A stretch of 38,435 bases of DNA from a virus, in the IMG/VR virus record IMGVR_UViG_3300044612_000314, positions 1 through 38,435 of that record. The stretch is one strand, 5' to 3'. Below the pieces are notes generated by a model. That model saw only the letters and a program-made list of their open reading frames with translations. It made no database searches and was not told where the DNA came from. Positions 21,834 through 30,517 of this stretch are shown piece by piece. Position numbers and translations under genes: made by a program. Each line of letters begins with the position of its first letter. Position 1 is the stretch's first letter.

Positions 21834-22193
21834 ATGGCAGCACCTAATATCGTAAACGTAACAACTATTACTGGTAAGACAGTTGGATTGGCTCTGACCA
21901 CTTCATCGGCTGATGTTGTGACTAACTCAGCAGCCAGCGGCAAGGTTTTTAAGATCAATGCAATCTATGTATCTAACGTAGATGGAGTCAATAATGCTAC
22001 TGCTACCGTTGCTTTCTATAACGCAGACAACACTACATCATATGAACTAGCGCATACTATTACAGTTCCAGCAGATGCAACTTTAGACATTCTTAGCAAG
22101 CCTATCTATCTTGAAGAAGGTGACAAGATTACAGCCTTGGCTTCTGCTGCAAGTGACTTAGAAATTATTGTGTCATACGAGGAAATTTCTTAA
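21834..22193 (+). CDS. Virion structural protein, probable, 119 aa
   Basis: ATG at 21834 is chosen over TTG 21816 because GGAGG sits 5 bases upstream. Beta-rich sequence (NIVNVTTITGKTVGLALTT, then ATVAFYNADNTTSYELAHTI). Similar small proteins accompany fibres in marine phages, from memory. It overlaps the next start (TAATG). Confidence 0.68.
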   Translation: MAAPNIVNVTTITGKTVGLALTTSSADVVTNSAASGKVFKINAIYVSNVDGVNNATATVAFYNADNTTSYELAHTITVPADATLDILSKPIYLEEGDKITALASAASDLEIIVSYEEIS

Positions 22194-23134
22194 TGGGTCG
22201 TAGACATAATGGTGGTGTTATTGGTGTTCGCAATACCACAACTTCATCTACTGCTACGGGACGCTTCTCTCTTAATGAGGTATTAGAAGCTCAACTAGGA
22301 TCTATTTGGCCTGTAACTGCAAACAATCCTACTAGCGTAGAGTATTTGGTTGTTGCTGGTGGTGGAGGAGGTGGCACAAACGGCGGTGGTGGCGGTGCTG
22401 GTGGATACAGAACAGCCTCTGGTTTTAGTGTAGTAAAAGGCACATCTTACACAGTTACCGTTGGTAGTGGAGGAGCAGCTGCGACGGCTGGGTCAAACTC
22501 AGTATTTAGCTCAATTACCTCTGCTGGCGGTGGTCTTGGAGGCGGTGAAGGCGCTGCTGGTGGAAGCGGTGGTTCTGGTGGTGGTGGTAGCGGACAAAAT
22601 GGAACTGGTTCTTTAGGCGCTGGTGGCGCAGGAAACACACCTTCAACCTCGCCAGCCCAAGGAAGCGCTGGAGGAACTGGTGGTGCATATAGTTCCGGCG
22701 GGTACAACCGAGGTGGTGGTGGAGGGGGTGCTTCAGCCGTTGGTCAAGCAGGTTCTACAAACGCAGGAGGCAATGGCGGGGCTGGTTCTTCTAGCAGTAT
22801 TAGCGGATCTAGCATTACTTATTCTGGTGGTGGAGGCGGCGGTCTTGATTGGCGTATAACAGCTACCGCAGGGAGCGGCGGCGCGGGTGGCGGCGGCACA
22901 GGATCAAGCAATGCAGGAGCAGGTAACGGAACCGCTAATCGTGGTGGCGGTGGTGGAGGGGGTGGTTATGATACGGGGTTTGTTCCTGGCGGCAGCGGCG
23001 GTTCTGGTATTGTAATTGTTCGCTACGCAGATAGCTTTGATGCTGCTGTGTCCACTACTGGATCTCCTACTGTTTCTGTTTCTGGAGGCTTTAGAGTTTA
23101 TACATGGACTGGTAACGGTTCAATTACTTGGTGA
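22193..23134 (+). CDS. Glycine-rich tail adhesin, 313 aa
   Basis: After a 45-residue N-terminus comes YLVVAGGGGGG and a long Gly-dominated body with many GGGGG runs (about 58-275), then GSGIVIVRYADSF and a short beta C-terminus. The pattern recalls phage adhesins that stack polyglycine-II helices (as in S16 gp38) and is found at fibre tips. Probable receptor-binding tip. Repetitive DNA could let it vary by slippage or recombination. Confidence 0.75.
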   Translation: MGRRHNGGVIGVRNTTTSSTATGRFSLNEVLEAQLGSIWPVTANNPTSVEYLVVAGGGGGGTNGGGGGAGGYRTASGFSVVKGTSYTVTVGSGGAAATAGSNSVFSSITSAGGGLGGGEGAAGGSGGSGGGGSGQNGTGSLGAGGAGNTPSTSPAQGSAGGTGGAYSSGGYNRGGGGGGASAVGQAGSTNAGGNGGAGSSSSISGSSITYSGGGGGGLDWRITATAGSGGAGGGGTGSSNAGAGNGTANRGGGGGGGGYDTGFVPGGSGGSGIVIVRYADSFDAAVSTTGSPTVSVSGGFRVYTWTGNGSITW

Positions 23135-23137
23135 TAT

Positions 23138-23500
23138 ATGGCACACTTTGCAAAACTTGATGAAGATAATAATGTGCTAGAGGTTCATGTTGTAAATAAC
23201 ATGGAACTGTTAGACGTAAATGGTACTGAGCATGAGTCTATTGGAGTTGCATTTTTGATAGGCTGGTCTGGTGGTTATCCGTACTGGAAGCAAACCAGTT
23301 ACAACGGAAACATTCGTAAGAACTTTGCAGGCATCGGTTATACCTATGACCCTGTACGAGATGCGTTCATACCACCAAAGCCGTATGCGTCATGGGTGCT
23401 AAACGAGACAACCTGCCTATGGGATGCTCCTGTTGCCTACCCAGCAGACGGTAAGCGTTACTCATGGAATGAGGCTACAACTAACTGGATAGAGGTATAA
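23138..23500 (+). CDS. Conserved phage structural/fibre-associated protein, 120 aa
   Basis: A type well known in cyanophages and other marine phages: MAHFAKLDEDNNVLEVHVVN, then RKNFAGIGYTYDPVRDAFIP, PKPYASWVLNETTCLWDAPV and a final YSWNEATTNWIEV. Role not established; a virion or fibre accessory is likely. All blocks of the family are intact. Confidence 0.8.
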   Translation: MAHFAKLDEDNNVLEVHVVNNMELLDVNGTEHESIGVAFLIGWSGGYPYWKQTSYNGNIRKNFAGIGYTYDPVRDAFIPPKPYASWVLNETTCLWDAPVAYPADGKRYSWNEATTNWIEV

Positions 23501-23503
23501 ACT

Positions 23504-23935
23504 ATGGCGATTGCAATTAATGGTGGATCAACTAATTTCGTATCTACGATCTCAGCCTCTCCATCGGCTAACCGTACTGTTACAGTCCCTGATGCTACCT
23601 TCACAGTAGCTGCCTCAGACGCTGTACAGACCTTCTCAGCTTCACAGCGTGGCACAGTCACTACGGACAATGATGGTTCATTCGACATGAATGTAACTAA
23701 CAACTTTAAGTGCACACCAACAGGTAGTTTTACATTGACCTTTACTAACATCACTGCTGGTCAGTCTGGGTTTATCTTGCTAGTCAACGGATCTAACTAC
23801 ACAGTATCTGCCCATGCTAACACCAAGGTAGCTACTGGTGCTTTGACTACCTTGTCAGCCACGGGTACATACCTGCTTAGTTACTTCTCTGACGGTACTA
23901 ACGTGTTTGTAGTTAACTCTGGAGCACTAGCTTAA
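23504..23935 (+). CDS. Fibre-associated structural protein, 143 aa
   Basis: Starts MAIAINGGSTNFVSTISASP, a beta-rich, Thr/Ser/Gly-rich protein with FTLTFTNITAGQSGFILL and GTYLLSYFSDGTNVFVV. Resembles short domains found in phage tail proteins. No enzymatic motif. Overlaps the next start (TAATG). Confidence 0.7.
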   Translation: MAIAINGGSTNFVSTISASPSANRTVTVPDATFTVAASDAVQTFSASQRGTVTTDNDGSFDMNVTNNFKCTPTGSFTLTFTNITAGQSGFILLVNGSNYTVSAHANTKVATGALTTLSATGTYLLSYFSDGTNVFVVNSGALA

Positions 23936-26349
23936 TGGCTGTTCTACCTACGGGCATTGGCCCAGTCACAGGCTATAACATAGAGCGCAGCCTGCGGTTT
24001 AACTCTGCAGACACGGCTTATCTAAATAGGACTCCCGGCTCTACAGGCAATCGGCGCACTTTCACTTTCAGTTTTTGGGTAAAGCGAAGTACGCTAGATA
24101 CAATTCAAACATTTTTTCAATCGCAAGATGATAACACAGTAGCTGCAAATTCTCTTGGGGTAAGGTGGCAAAATACAAATGCTTTTGAAATATATGAGTA
24201 TTCATCTGCTTACAGAATTCAACTAACAACAACCCAAGTATTTCGTGATCCTTCTGCTTGGTATCACATTGTTGTAGCAATAGACACAACTCAAGCAACA
24301 GCATCGAATCGGGTAAAACTATATGTAAATGGCTCACAAATTACGGCATTTGGGACTGCAACATACCCAACGCAAAACACCGATTTGTTTTGGAATGTAT
24401 CTGGACAAGCGTGTTTTATTGGTAGATATTTTAACGGAACAACTGCTCTTTACTATCTAAACGGCTACATGACCGAGATCAACTTCATTGACGGTCAAGC
24501 CCTAACCCCATCCAACTTTGGTGAAACAGATACCAACACAGGCGTATGGAAGCCTAAAGCCTACTCTGGCACATACGGTACTAACGGGTTCTACCTCAAG
24601 TTTGCAGATAACTCAGGCACTACTAGCACAACGCTAGGCAAGGACAGTTCAGGCAACGGTAACAACTGGACACCAAATCTATTCTCTGTAACCGCTGGTA
24701 CTGGCAATGACTCCTTAGTAGACTCGCCAACATCCTATGGAGGCGATACTGGTGCTGGTGGTGAGGTGCGTGGGAATTACTGTACTTGGAATCCTCTTAA
24801 AAATTCAACTACATTGTCTGATGGAAACCTTAGATCATTCAATAGTTCAACAACACAATGGTTAGGCGTTGTTGGTACTTTTGGTATGACATCAGGAAAG
24901 TGGTATTGGGAATGTACTCCAACGGTAGCAGCTACGGTAATAATCGGATTGGCAAATTCTTCGTATTCCACAGGGGGACACCCCGGCTCGGACGCAAATA
25001 GTTGGGGATATTATTCTGCTAACGGAAACAAGTATTTTAATAATTCTGGAACTTCGTATGGTGCAACTTATACAGCCAATGATGTTATTGGTGTTGCGTT
25101 TGATGCCGATGCAGGGACACTAACTTTTTATAAAAACGGAGTAAGTCAAGGTACGGCTTATTCTAGCCTGACGAGTGGCCCGTACTTCCCAGCGGTTGGG
25201 GTTTTGAACAGCCAAATTCTGTTTATAAACGCAGGTCAACGCCCATTCCAAAAGTGGAACGGTTCAGCCTATGTAGCAAACACCGCTCCCTCTGGCTTCA
25301 AAGCGCTCTGCACACAGAATCTACCTACGCCGACCATAGGTGCTACTAGCACGACACAGGCAGGGAAGTATTTTAATGCTGTGACATATACAGGTAATGG
25401 AACTGATGGCAGAGCAGTTACTGGCGTTGGGTTTAATCCTGACTTGGTTTGGGTAAAAGGAAGATCAAACGCTGGAGCTAACGTGTTGGCTGATGCTGTT
25501 AGAGGTTCAGATAAAAATTTATATACAAACCTAACTGACGCAGAAACAAACCCAATAACGGGTGCGTCTGGTGGTGGTATCGGAACTGTAACTACTGATG
25601 GTTTTGTGCTTGAGCAAGGCACAGTAAACATGGACTTAGTTAATACCAGTGCCCGTACCTATGTCGCATGGAACTGGAACGCTGGCGGGTCTAACGCTAC
25701 CAACACCTCTGGCACTATAACCAGCACAGTCAGGGCGAATACGACTGCTGGGTTCTCGATTGTTACTTATGATTCAAACCCATCAGGTACAGTTGGTCAT
25801 GGATTAGGTGCGGTTCCAAAAATGATTATTGAAAAGAAAAGGGATGTATCCTCTGATTGGCTTGTTGGTCATAGTTTAGTTGACGGAAGTTGGGATTATT
25901 TAAGACTTAATCTAACCGATGCAAATGCAAACGCCGCAGTAGCAGCCCCAACTTCAACTGTATTTACACCAAACGCAAGCGGCGATAGCATGGTGGCATA
26001 CTGCTTCGCACCAGTACCGGGGTATAGCGCCTTTGGAAGTTACACGGGCAATGGTTCTACGGATGGGCCTTTTGTGTATACGAACTTCCGTCCTAGGTAT
26101 GTGATGGTGAAACGGACAGACACAACTGGAGCATGGGTCATTTGGGACTCCGCAAGAGACACTTACAACGCAGCAGAAAAAGGACTTCTTGCAAACGCTT
26201 CAAACGCAGAAGATACAACTAACTACATTGATTTTTTATCTAATGGTTTCAAACTAAGAAATACATTTGGTTCACAAAACGCTTCTGGCGGCACATACAT
26301 ATACGCAGCCTTTGCCGAGGTTCCAACAAAATTTAGCCTTGCTCGATAG
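23935..26349 (+). CDS. Multidomain receptor-binding protein (LamG and SPRY-like), 804 aa
   Basis: Residues about 18-200 look like a concanavalin/laminin-G domain (RTFTFSFWVKRS, AWYHIVVAIDTTQ, VKLYVNGSQI, INFIDGQALTP). Residues 318-445 resemble B30.2/SPRY (GKWYWECTPT, DVIGVAFDADAGTLTFYKNG). The C-terminal part (about 480-800) has YTGNGTDGRAVTGVGFNPDL and related blocks (DUF7483-like) seen in marine phage fibres. Probable main host-binding protein. Base composition changes along the gene, with AT-rich stretches at about 24060-24460, 24785-25215 and 25370-25620. Confidence 0.78.
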   Translation: MAVLPTGIGPVTGYNIERSLRFNSADTAYLNRTPGSTGNRRTFTFSFWVKRSTLDTIQTFFQSQDDNTVAANSLGVRWQNTNAFEIYEYSSAYRIQLTTTQVFRDPSAWYHIVVAIDTTQATASNRVKLYVNGSQITAFGTATYPTQNTDLFWNVSGQACFIGRYFNGTTALYYLNGYMTEINFIDGQALTPSNFGETDTNTGVWKPKAYSGTYGTNGFYLKFADNSGTTSTTLGKDSSGNGNNWTPNLFSVTAGTGNDSLVDSPTSYGGDTGAGGEVRGNYCTWNPLKNSTTLSDGNLRSFNSSTTQWLGVVGTFGMTSGKWYWECTPTVAATVIIGLANSSYSTGGHPGSDANSWGYYSANGNKYFNNSGTSYGATYTANDVIGVAFDADAGTLTFYKNGVSQGTAYSSLTSGPYFPAVGVLNSQILFINAGQRPFQKWNGSAYVANTAPSGFKALCTQNLPTPTIGATSTTQAGKYFNAVTYTGNGTDGRAVTGVGFNPDLVWVKGRSNAGANVLADAVRGSDKNLYTNLTDAETNPITGASGGGIGTVTTDGFVLEQGTVNMDLVNTSARTYVAWNWNAGGSNATNTSGTITSTVRANTTAGFSIVTYDSNPSGTVGHGLGAVPKMIIEKKRDVSSDWLVGHSLVDGSWDYLRLNLTDANANAAVAAPTSTVFTPNASGDSMVAYCFAPVPGYSAFGSYTGNGSTDGPFVYTNFRPRYVMVKRTDTTGAWVIWDSARDTYNAAEKGLLANASNAEDTTNYIDFLSNGFKLRNTFGSQNASGGTYIYAAFAEVPTKFSLAR

Positions 26350-26358
26350 GAGTAACAA

Positions 26359-26880
26359 ATGTTTCAACTCAATGGCAACCCAATCTCAATAGATTCTGAA
26401 GTAACAGTTAATGGTATTCGTTACCCACACCTGCGTGACCCTGCTTTGCGTGAGCAACTAGGTATCGTAGAAGTAGCAGACCCTGAGAATTTTGACCAGA
26501 GATTCTATTGGGGCGTAGGCAATCCTAAGCTGCTCGATGACCGTGAGGAAGTAGACCAGGATGGTAACCCTATGTACGTCAAAGTCTTGGGTGAAGTCGA
26601 CGGTGAACCTGCGATGGTTGACTCCACAGAGCGTCTTGTTACCAAAGGACTTAAGAGCCAATGGACTGCACAGGTTAAGGACACAGCAGGTAAGTTACTA
26701 GCTCAGACTGATTGGATGGTAGTCCGCAAGGCAGAGAGAAACATTGATGTACCTGCTGCTGTAGCTGCTAAGAGAGCTGCTATCGTGGCTGAGTGCGATA
26801 GGTTAGAGGCTGCTATTGCAGGCTGTGCAGATGTAGAAGCATTGATTGCTGTAATCGGTAACCAAAACTGGGGTGAATAA
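26359..26880 (+). CDS. Tail fibre assembly/chaperone-like protein, 173 aa
   Basis: N-terminus MFQLNGNPISIDSEVTVNGI, then a beta middle, and a helical C-terminus (VAAKRAAIVAECDRLEAAIA). The segment LLAQTDWMVVRKAERNIDVP closely resembles fibre assembly proteins, which help fold fibres and are usually encoded just after them, as here. Confidence 0.72.
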   Translation: MFQLNGNPISIDSEVTVNGIRYPHLRDPALREQLGIVEVADPENFDQRFYWGVGNPKLLDDREEVDQDGNPMYVKVLGEVDGEPAMVDSTERLVTKGLKSQWTAQVKDTAGKLLAQTDWMVVRKAERNIDVPAAVAAKRAAIVAECDRLEAAIAGCADVEALIAVIGNQNWGE

Positions 26881-27047
26881 TGTCATCAGCAGACCAAGTC
26901 AAAGGCCAGCTAGATACCCATGAGGCAGTATGCGCTGAACGCTATGCAGGCATCAACGCTAGGTTAAAGAGATTAGAGCAGATCCTGCTAGGCACTACTG
27001 GTTTTATCGTAGTTCTGTTACTCAGTTTAGTTCTTAAAATAGGTTAA
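26880..27047 (+). CDS. Small membrane protein, XhlA-like, 55 aa
   Basis: Soluble helix (DQVKGQLDTHEAVCAERYAG, then LKRLEQIL) followed by a single membrane span GFIVVLLLSLVL ending in KIG. This resembles XhlA-like phage proteins implicated in lysis or membrane anchoring. Overlaps the previous stop (TAATG). The holin is far downstream, so it may instead be structural. Confidence 0.68.
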   Translation: MSSADQVKGQLDTHEAVCAERYAGINARLKRLEQILLGTTGFIVVLLLSLVLKIG

Positions 27048-27048
27048 T

Positions 27049-27396
27049 ATGAGCAGAAAAGTCTCCGCAGTTACAACTAAAACTACTACTACTAAGGAAA
27101 CTATTCTTACAGTACCTACTAAGAATACTGGTCTTTGGCAGATGATGTACATTATTAGTCTTACTGGTAACGATACTCCGAAGGTCTACTGGTATGACTC
27201 TTCTACCAACACTGAGTACTTTATTGTTGGCGGTAAGAACTTAGGCGCTGGTGAGTTTATTCTACTAGATGGTAACACAGAAGTAGTACTGCAGGCTGGT
27301 GATGAGATTCGAGTACAAAACTCAGGTACTCAGACAGTAACCTACATAGCAACTGTAGAGTTCATGCCTGAGATGACAGTTCAGTTCCAATTCTAA
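27049..27396 (+). CDS. Virion structural protein, probable, 115 aa
   Basis: Thr-rich N-terminus (VTTKTTTTKETILTVPTKNT), then a beta-rich body (YIISLTGNDTPKVYWYDSST, LQAGDEIRVQNSGTQTVTY). Related to small fibre-associated proteins; similar in style to the 119-aa protein at 21834. Function unknown. Confidence 0.68.
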   Translation: MSRKVSAVTTKTTTTKETILTVPTKNTGLWQMMYIISLTGNDTPKVYWYDSSTNTEYFIVGGKNLGAGEFILLDGNTEVVLQAGDEIRVQNSGTQTVTYIATVEFMPEMTVQFQF

Positions 27397-27406
27397 GGAG
27401 AATAGT

Positions 27407-27574
27407 ATGCCAATGGTAGACGGAAAGAAATACCCTTACACTAAGAAGGGCAAACAAGCAGCAGCTTCTGCAAAGATCAGCAAGCTTCGTAAAGAAGGTA
27501 TGCCACAGAAACAAGCAGTAGCTGTTGGACTAGCTATGACTGGGATGTCTAAGAAGAAGAAAGCAAAGAAATGA
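27407..27574 (+). CDS. Small basic protein, 55 aa
   Basis: MPMVDGKKYPYTKKGKQAAA, then a helical KISKLRKEGMPQKQAVAVGL, ending KKKKAKK. Very basic, so likely nucleic-acid-binding, and probably a packaged or head-associated protein. AAGGAG lies upstream. The next gene overlaps by ATGA. Confidence 0.72.
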   Translation: MPMVDGKKYPYTKKGKQAAASAKISKLRKEGMPQKQAVAVGLAMTGMSKKKKAKK

Positions 27575-27714
27575 AACAAGGTCTCTATTCTAACATATGG
27601 GCTAAACGCAAACGGATAGCAGAGGGTTCTGGTGAGAAGATGCGTAAGGTAGGCTCTAAAGGCGCACCCACTGCTAAGGCATTTAAACAAGCTAAGAAGA
27701 CTGCGAAGAAATAA
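27571..27714 (+). CDS. Small basic protein, 47 aa
   Basis: MKQGLYSNIWAKRKRIAEGS, then GEKMRKVGSKGAPTAKAFKQ, ending AKKTAKK. Resembles a short basic protein repeatedly seen in cyanopodoviruses and relatives, by memory; role unknown. It is coupled to both neighbours (ATGA and TAATG overlaps). Confidence 0.75.
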   Translation: MKQGLYSNIWAKRKRIAEGSGEKMRKVGSKGAPTAKAFKQAKKTAKK

Positions 27715-27959
27715 TGGTAAAGAAGGTATATCAGAACCCTGAAGGCGGTTTAAACGCTAAAGGCAGGGCTTACTTCAAGGCCAAGGAAGGTGCTAACCTG
27801 AAGCCTCCAGTGTCCTCTAAAGAGGCTGCAAAGTCTCCTAAGAAGGCTGCTCGTAGGAAGTCATTCTGTGCTCGTATGAGTGGTGTACCAGGGCCTATGA
27901 AGGATGAGAAGGGCAGACCAACAAGGAAAGCATTGGCACTTAGGAAATGGGATTGCTAA
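27714..27959 (+). CDS. DUF6321-type basic protein, 81 aa
   Basis: Recognisable by GLNAKGRAYFKAKEGANLKP, RRKSFCARMSGVPGPMKDEK and GRPTRKALALRKWDC. Widespread in marine phages beside small basic proteins. Two Cys residues (in FCARM and the terminal WDC). Function not known. Confidence 0.82.
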   Translation: MVKKVYQNPEGGLNAKGRAYFKAKEGANLKPPVSSKEAAKSPKKAARRKSFCARMSGVPGPMKDEKGRPTRKALALRKWDC

Positions 27960-28616
27960 ATGGCAAACAAAACTTATCTAGAACTTGTCAATGATGTGTT
28001 GATTAGGCTTCGTGAGAACGAGGTTACTTCTGTCAATGACACCTCATACTCCAAACTAATTAGCAAGTTCGTTAATGACGCTAAGAGGCAGGTAGAAGAT
28101 GCATACAATTGGAATGCTCTGTCTGAAACTATTACTGTCTCTACTACTGCTAACTTGTTTAACTACGTCCTCACTGATGCTGGTATTCGATTTAGGGTCT
28201 TTGATGTTCTGAATGACTCTAGCAACTGGTTCTTGAACAATGCTGCAACGCAAGAGATGGATGCTTGGTTCTTGGTTAATACGCCTGAGTATGGCTCTCC
28301 TCGGTACTACAACTTTAACGGTGTAGACAGCAATGGTGACACACAGGTAGACTTGTACCCAATCCCTGATGCTAACTACATTATTAACTTTAACGTGATT
28401 AAGCCACAGGCACAACTAGTTCTTAACTCAGACCAGATCAAGGTTCCTGACGAGCCTGTCATCTTCTTGGCCTATGCTAAGGCACTGGCAGAGCGTGGAG
28501 AAGATGGTGGACTAAGCAGCTCTGAGGCTTATGCGCTGTATCAGACATCCTTGGCAGACCATGTGTCGGTTGAGGGTAACAAGTATCCTGATGAATTTAC
28601 TTGGACACCTACTTAA
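27960..28616 (+). CDS. Head-to-tail adaptor protein, P22 gp4/SU10-adaptor-like, 218 aa
   Basis: A mostly helical protein beginning MANKTYLELVNDVLIRLREN and SYSKLISKFVNDAKRQVEDA, followed by a beta-rich middle (INFNVIKPQAQLVLNSDQIK) and a helix (EPVIFLAYAKALAERGEDGG). This matches adaptors that dock beneath the portal. It sits directly before the nozzle gene, as expected. Confidence 0.78.
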   Translation: MANKTYLELVNDVLIRLRENEVTSVNDTSYSKLISKFVNDAKRQVEDAYNWNALSETITVSTTANLFNYVLTDAGIRFRVFDVLNDSSNWFLNNAATQEMDAWFLVNTPEYGSPRYYNFNGVDSNGDTQVDLYPIPDANYIINFNVIKPQAQLVLNSDQIKVPDEPVIFLAYAKALAERGEDGGLSSSEAYALYQTSLADHVSVEGNKYPDEFTWTPT

Positions 28617-30469
28617 TGGCATCTCCATCACAAACAGCTAGTATCGCAGCACCAGGATTCTTTGGACTAAACATCCAAGAGTCTGCAGTGTCTCTGTCTT
28701 CTGGCTTTGCGCTAGAGGCTAACAACTGCGTGGTTGATAGGTATGGTCGTATTGGTGCTCGTAGGGGTTGGACACCTGTGAACTCTGCTGTCAACACAGA
28801 CTTAGGCGCTGCTAACCCAGTAGAGTTCATGTTTGAGTTAACGGATAACGGGTCTAGTCAGTTCCTTAGTGCTGGTAACAATAGACTGTTTACTGGTACT
28901 ACCACGATGACTACCAAGACTGTACGCAACCAAGCTAACAGTGCAGACTTAGCCTACACAATCACTGGAAACAACTGGCAGGGAGCTGCTCTGCCCTACG
29001 GTGATGGTTCTGACGCAGAGCCTCATGCCTACTTGGTTCAGTCTGGGCATCCTATGCTAGCGTACCATCGTATGGCTACTCCAGGGACTGGTGCTACCTT
29101 CACAGTCTCTACTGTCTCTGGCGGCGCTATAACTGCCTTGACAGTGACTGCTGCTGGATCAGGCTACAATGTAGGAGACATCCTTACCCTGTCTGGTGGA
29201 ACCACTGCTGCTACCGTTACTGTGGCTACCTTGTCTGCTACAGGTGTGGCTACTGTAACTATTACCACTGGTGGGGCAGGCTATTCAGTATCTGATGCTC
29301 TGACTAGTACAGTAACAACCACTGTTAATCCACACTCTCACACAGGCTCATTTGGCTTCCAGCGGCTCGGTGACATAGGGACAATGCCTTTGGGGTATTC
29401 TGTAGGTGACTTCGCTCCTAACTGCGCTCTAGCGGCTTATGGACGTATATGGGTTGCAGACATTGCTGGAGACCCACAGACAGTATACTTCACTCGCTTA
29501 CTAGACGGATCAGACTTCCAAGGTGGAGACTCTGGATCTCTGTCCTTAAACGCTGTCTTTCCTAACACAGACAAGATAGTGGCTATTGCAGCGCACAACG
29601 GATTCCTTATTATCTTTGGTCGTAATAACATCGCTGTCTATGCTAACCCAATCGATGTGACTACATTGGTCTTAGCAGACTATATTCCTAATGTGGGCTG
29701 TATCGCTAGGGACTCTGTTCAGAGCACTGGTACAGATATTATCTTCTTGTCTGATTCTGGGGTTAGAAGCCTTCAGCGGGTTATTCAGGAGAAGTCCTTA
29801 CCTATGCGGGATATCTCTAAGAATGTTCGAGATGACCTTATGACTAGTGTGGCCTCTGAGACAGCAGCTAATATCAAGTCTGTCTACTATGACAGGGATG
29901 CTTTCTACCTGCTAACCTTACCAACAACTAAGTCGGTCTACTGCTTTGATATGAGGACTCCTCTGCAGGATGGGGCTGCTAGGGCTACTACTTGGACCGC
30001 TATAGAGCCTAAGTCCCTTATCGTGACTAACTCCAAAGATCTATACCTTGGTAAACCTGGGTATATAGGCAAGTACTTTGGACATACTGACAACGGGGCT
30101 GATTATCGGTTTAGCTACTATACCAACTACTTTGACTTTGATCAGCCTACCATAGAGAAAATCATGAAGCAGATTGGCTTTGTGGTTATTGGTGGTTCTA
30201 ACCAGAACGTGGCTGTTAAGTGGGGCTTTGATTATAACGAAAATTACTTTGCTTTTACGAAAAAGCTTGACACTTCGGTAGTTTACGAGTATAATATAGG
30301 GGAATACAATATTGCTGAGTTCTCAGACGGTATTGTCCTAGATAAGTTTAAGATACAGGCTGGAGGTACAGGGTCTGTTATGCAGATTGGACTAGAGGCT
30401 GAGATCAATGGTAACCCCATCTCTATTCAAAGGATTGACATCTATATTAAACAAGGAAAACAAGCATGA
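28616..30469 (+). CDS. Tail nozzle/hub protein (P22 gp10-like role), 617 aa
   Basis: I chose ATG 28616, overlapping the adaptor stop (TAATG), over the TTG at 28601. The N-terminus (SIAAPGFFGLNIQESAVSLS, then EANNCVVDRYGRIGARRGW) is characteristic of podovirus nozzle proteins that close the tail tube. The beta-rich body includes a repeated Gly/Thr section at about 160-235. The gene also hides a perfect sigma-70 promoter near its 3' end. Confidence 0.8.
   Translation: MASPSQTASIAAPGFFGLNIQESAVSLSSGFALEANNCVVDRYGRIGARRGWTPVNSAVNTDLGAANPVEFMFELTDNGSSQFLSAGNNRLFTGTTTMTTKTVRNQANSADLAYTITGNNWQGAALPYGDGSDAEPHAYLVQSGHPMLAYHRMATPGTGATFTVSTVSGGAITALTVTAAGSGYNVGDILTLSGGTTAATVTVATLSATGVATVTITTGGAGYSVSDALTSTVTTTVNPHSHTGSFGFQRLGDIGTMPLGYSVGDFAPNCALAAYGRIWVADIAGDPQTVYFTRLLDGSDFQGGDSGSLSLNAVFPNTDKIVAIAAHNGFLIIFGRNNIAVYANPIDVTTLVLADYIPNVGCIARDSVQSTGTDIIFLSDSGVRSLQRVIQEKSLPMRDISKNVRDDLMTSVASETAANIKSVYYDRDAFYLLTLPTTKSVYCFDMRTPLQDGAARATTWTAIEPKSLIVTNSKDLYLGKPGYIGKYFGHTDNGADYRFSYYTNYFDFDQPTIEKIMKQIGFVVIGGSNQNVAVKWGFDYNENYFAFTKKLDTSVVYEYNIGEYNIAEFSDGIVLDKFKIQAGGTGSVMQIGLEAEINGNPISIQRIDIYIKQGKQA
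30267..30295 (+). promoter_or_regulatory. Perfect sigma-70 promoter inside the nozzle gene
   Basis: TTGACA (30267-30272), 17-bp spacer, TATAAT (30290-30295), reading rightward in codons for KLDTSVVYEYNIGEYN. Predicted start about 30302. It would drive the collar fibre, the Cys-cluster protein, the ejection proteins and the lysis genes. Coding coincidence cannot be excluded, but both hexamers and the spacer are ideal. Confidence 0.65.
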
Positions 30470-30501
30470 GTAACTTAGCAGTTGTAGAGAAGACTATTTG
30501 A
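30466..30501 (+). CDS. Minute ORF, 11 aa, before the collar gene
   Basis: ATG overlaps the nozzle stop (ATGA) and is preceded by AAGGAAAAC; it reads MSNLAVVEKTI and stops. It may be a leader or coupling peptide or the remnant of a longer gene. It ends 4 bases before the AAGGAG that serves the collar gene. Confidence 0.3.
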   Translation: MSNLAVVEKTI

Positions 30502-30517
30502 AACAAGGAGAATAAAA

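Noticed and set aside
22447-22707. Minus-strand Pro-rich frame opposite the Gly-rich adhesin.
   Set aside because: A shadow of the glycine codons on the other strand.
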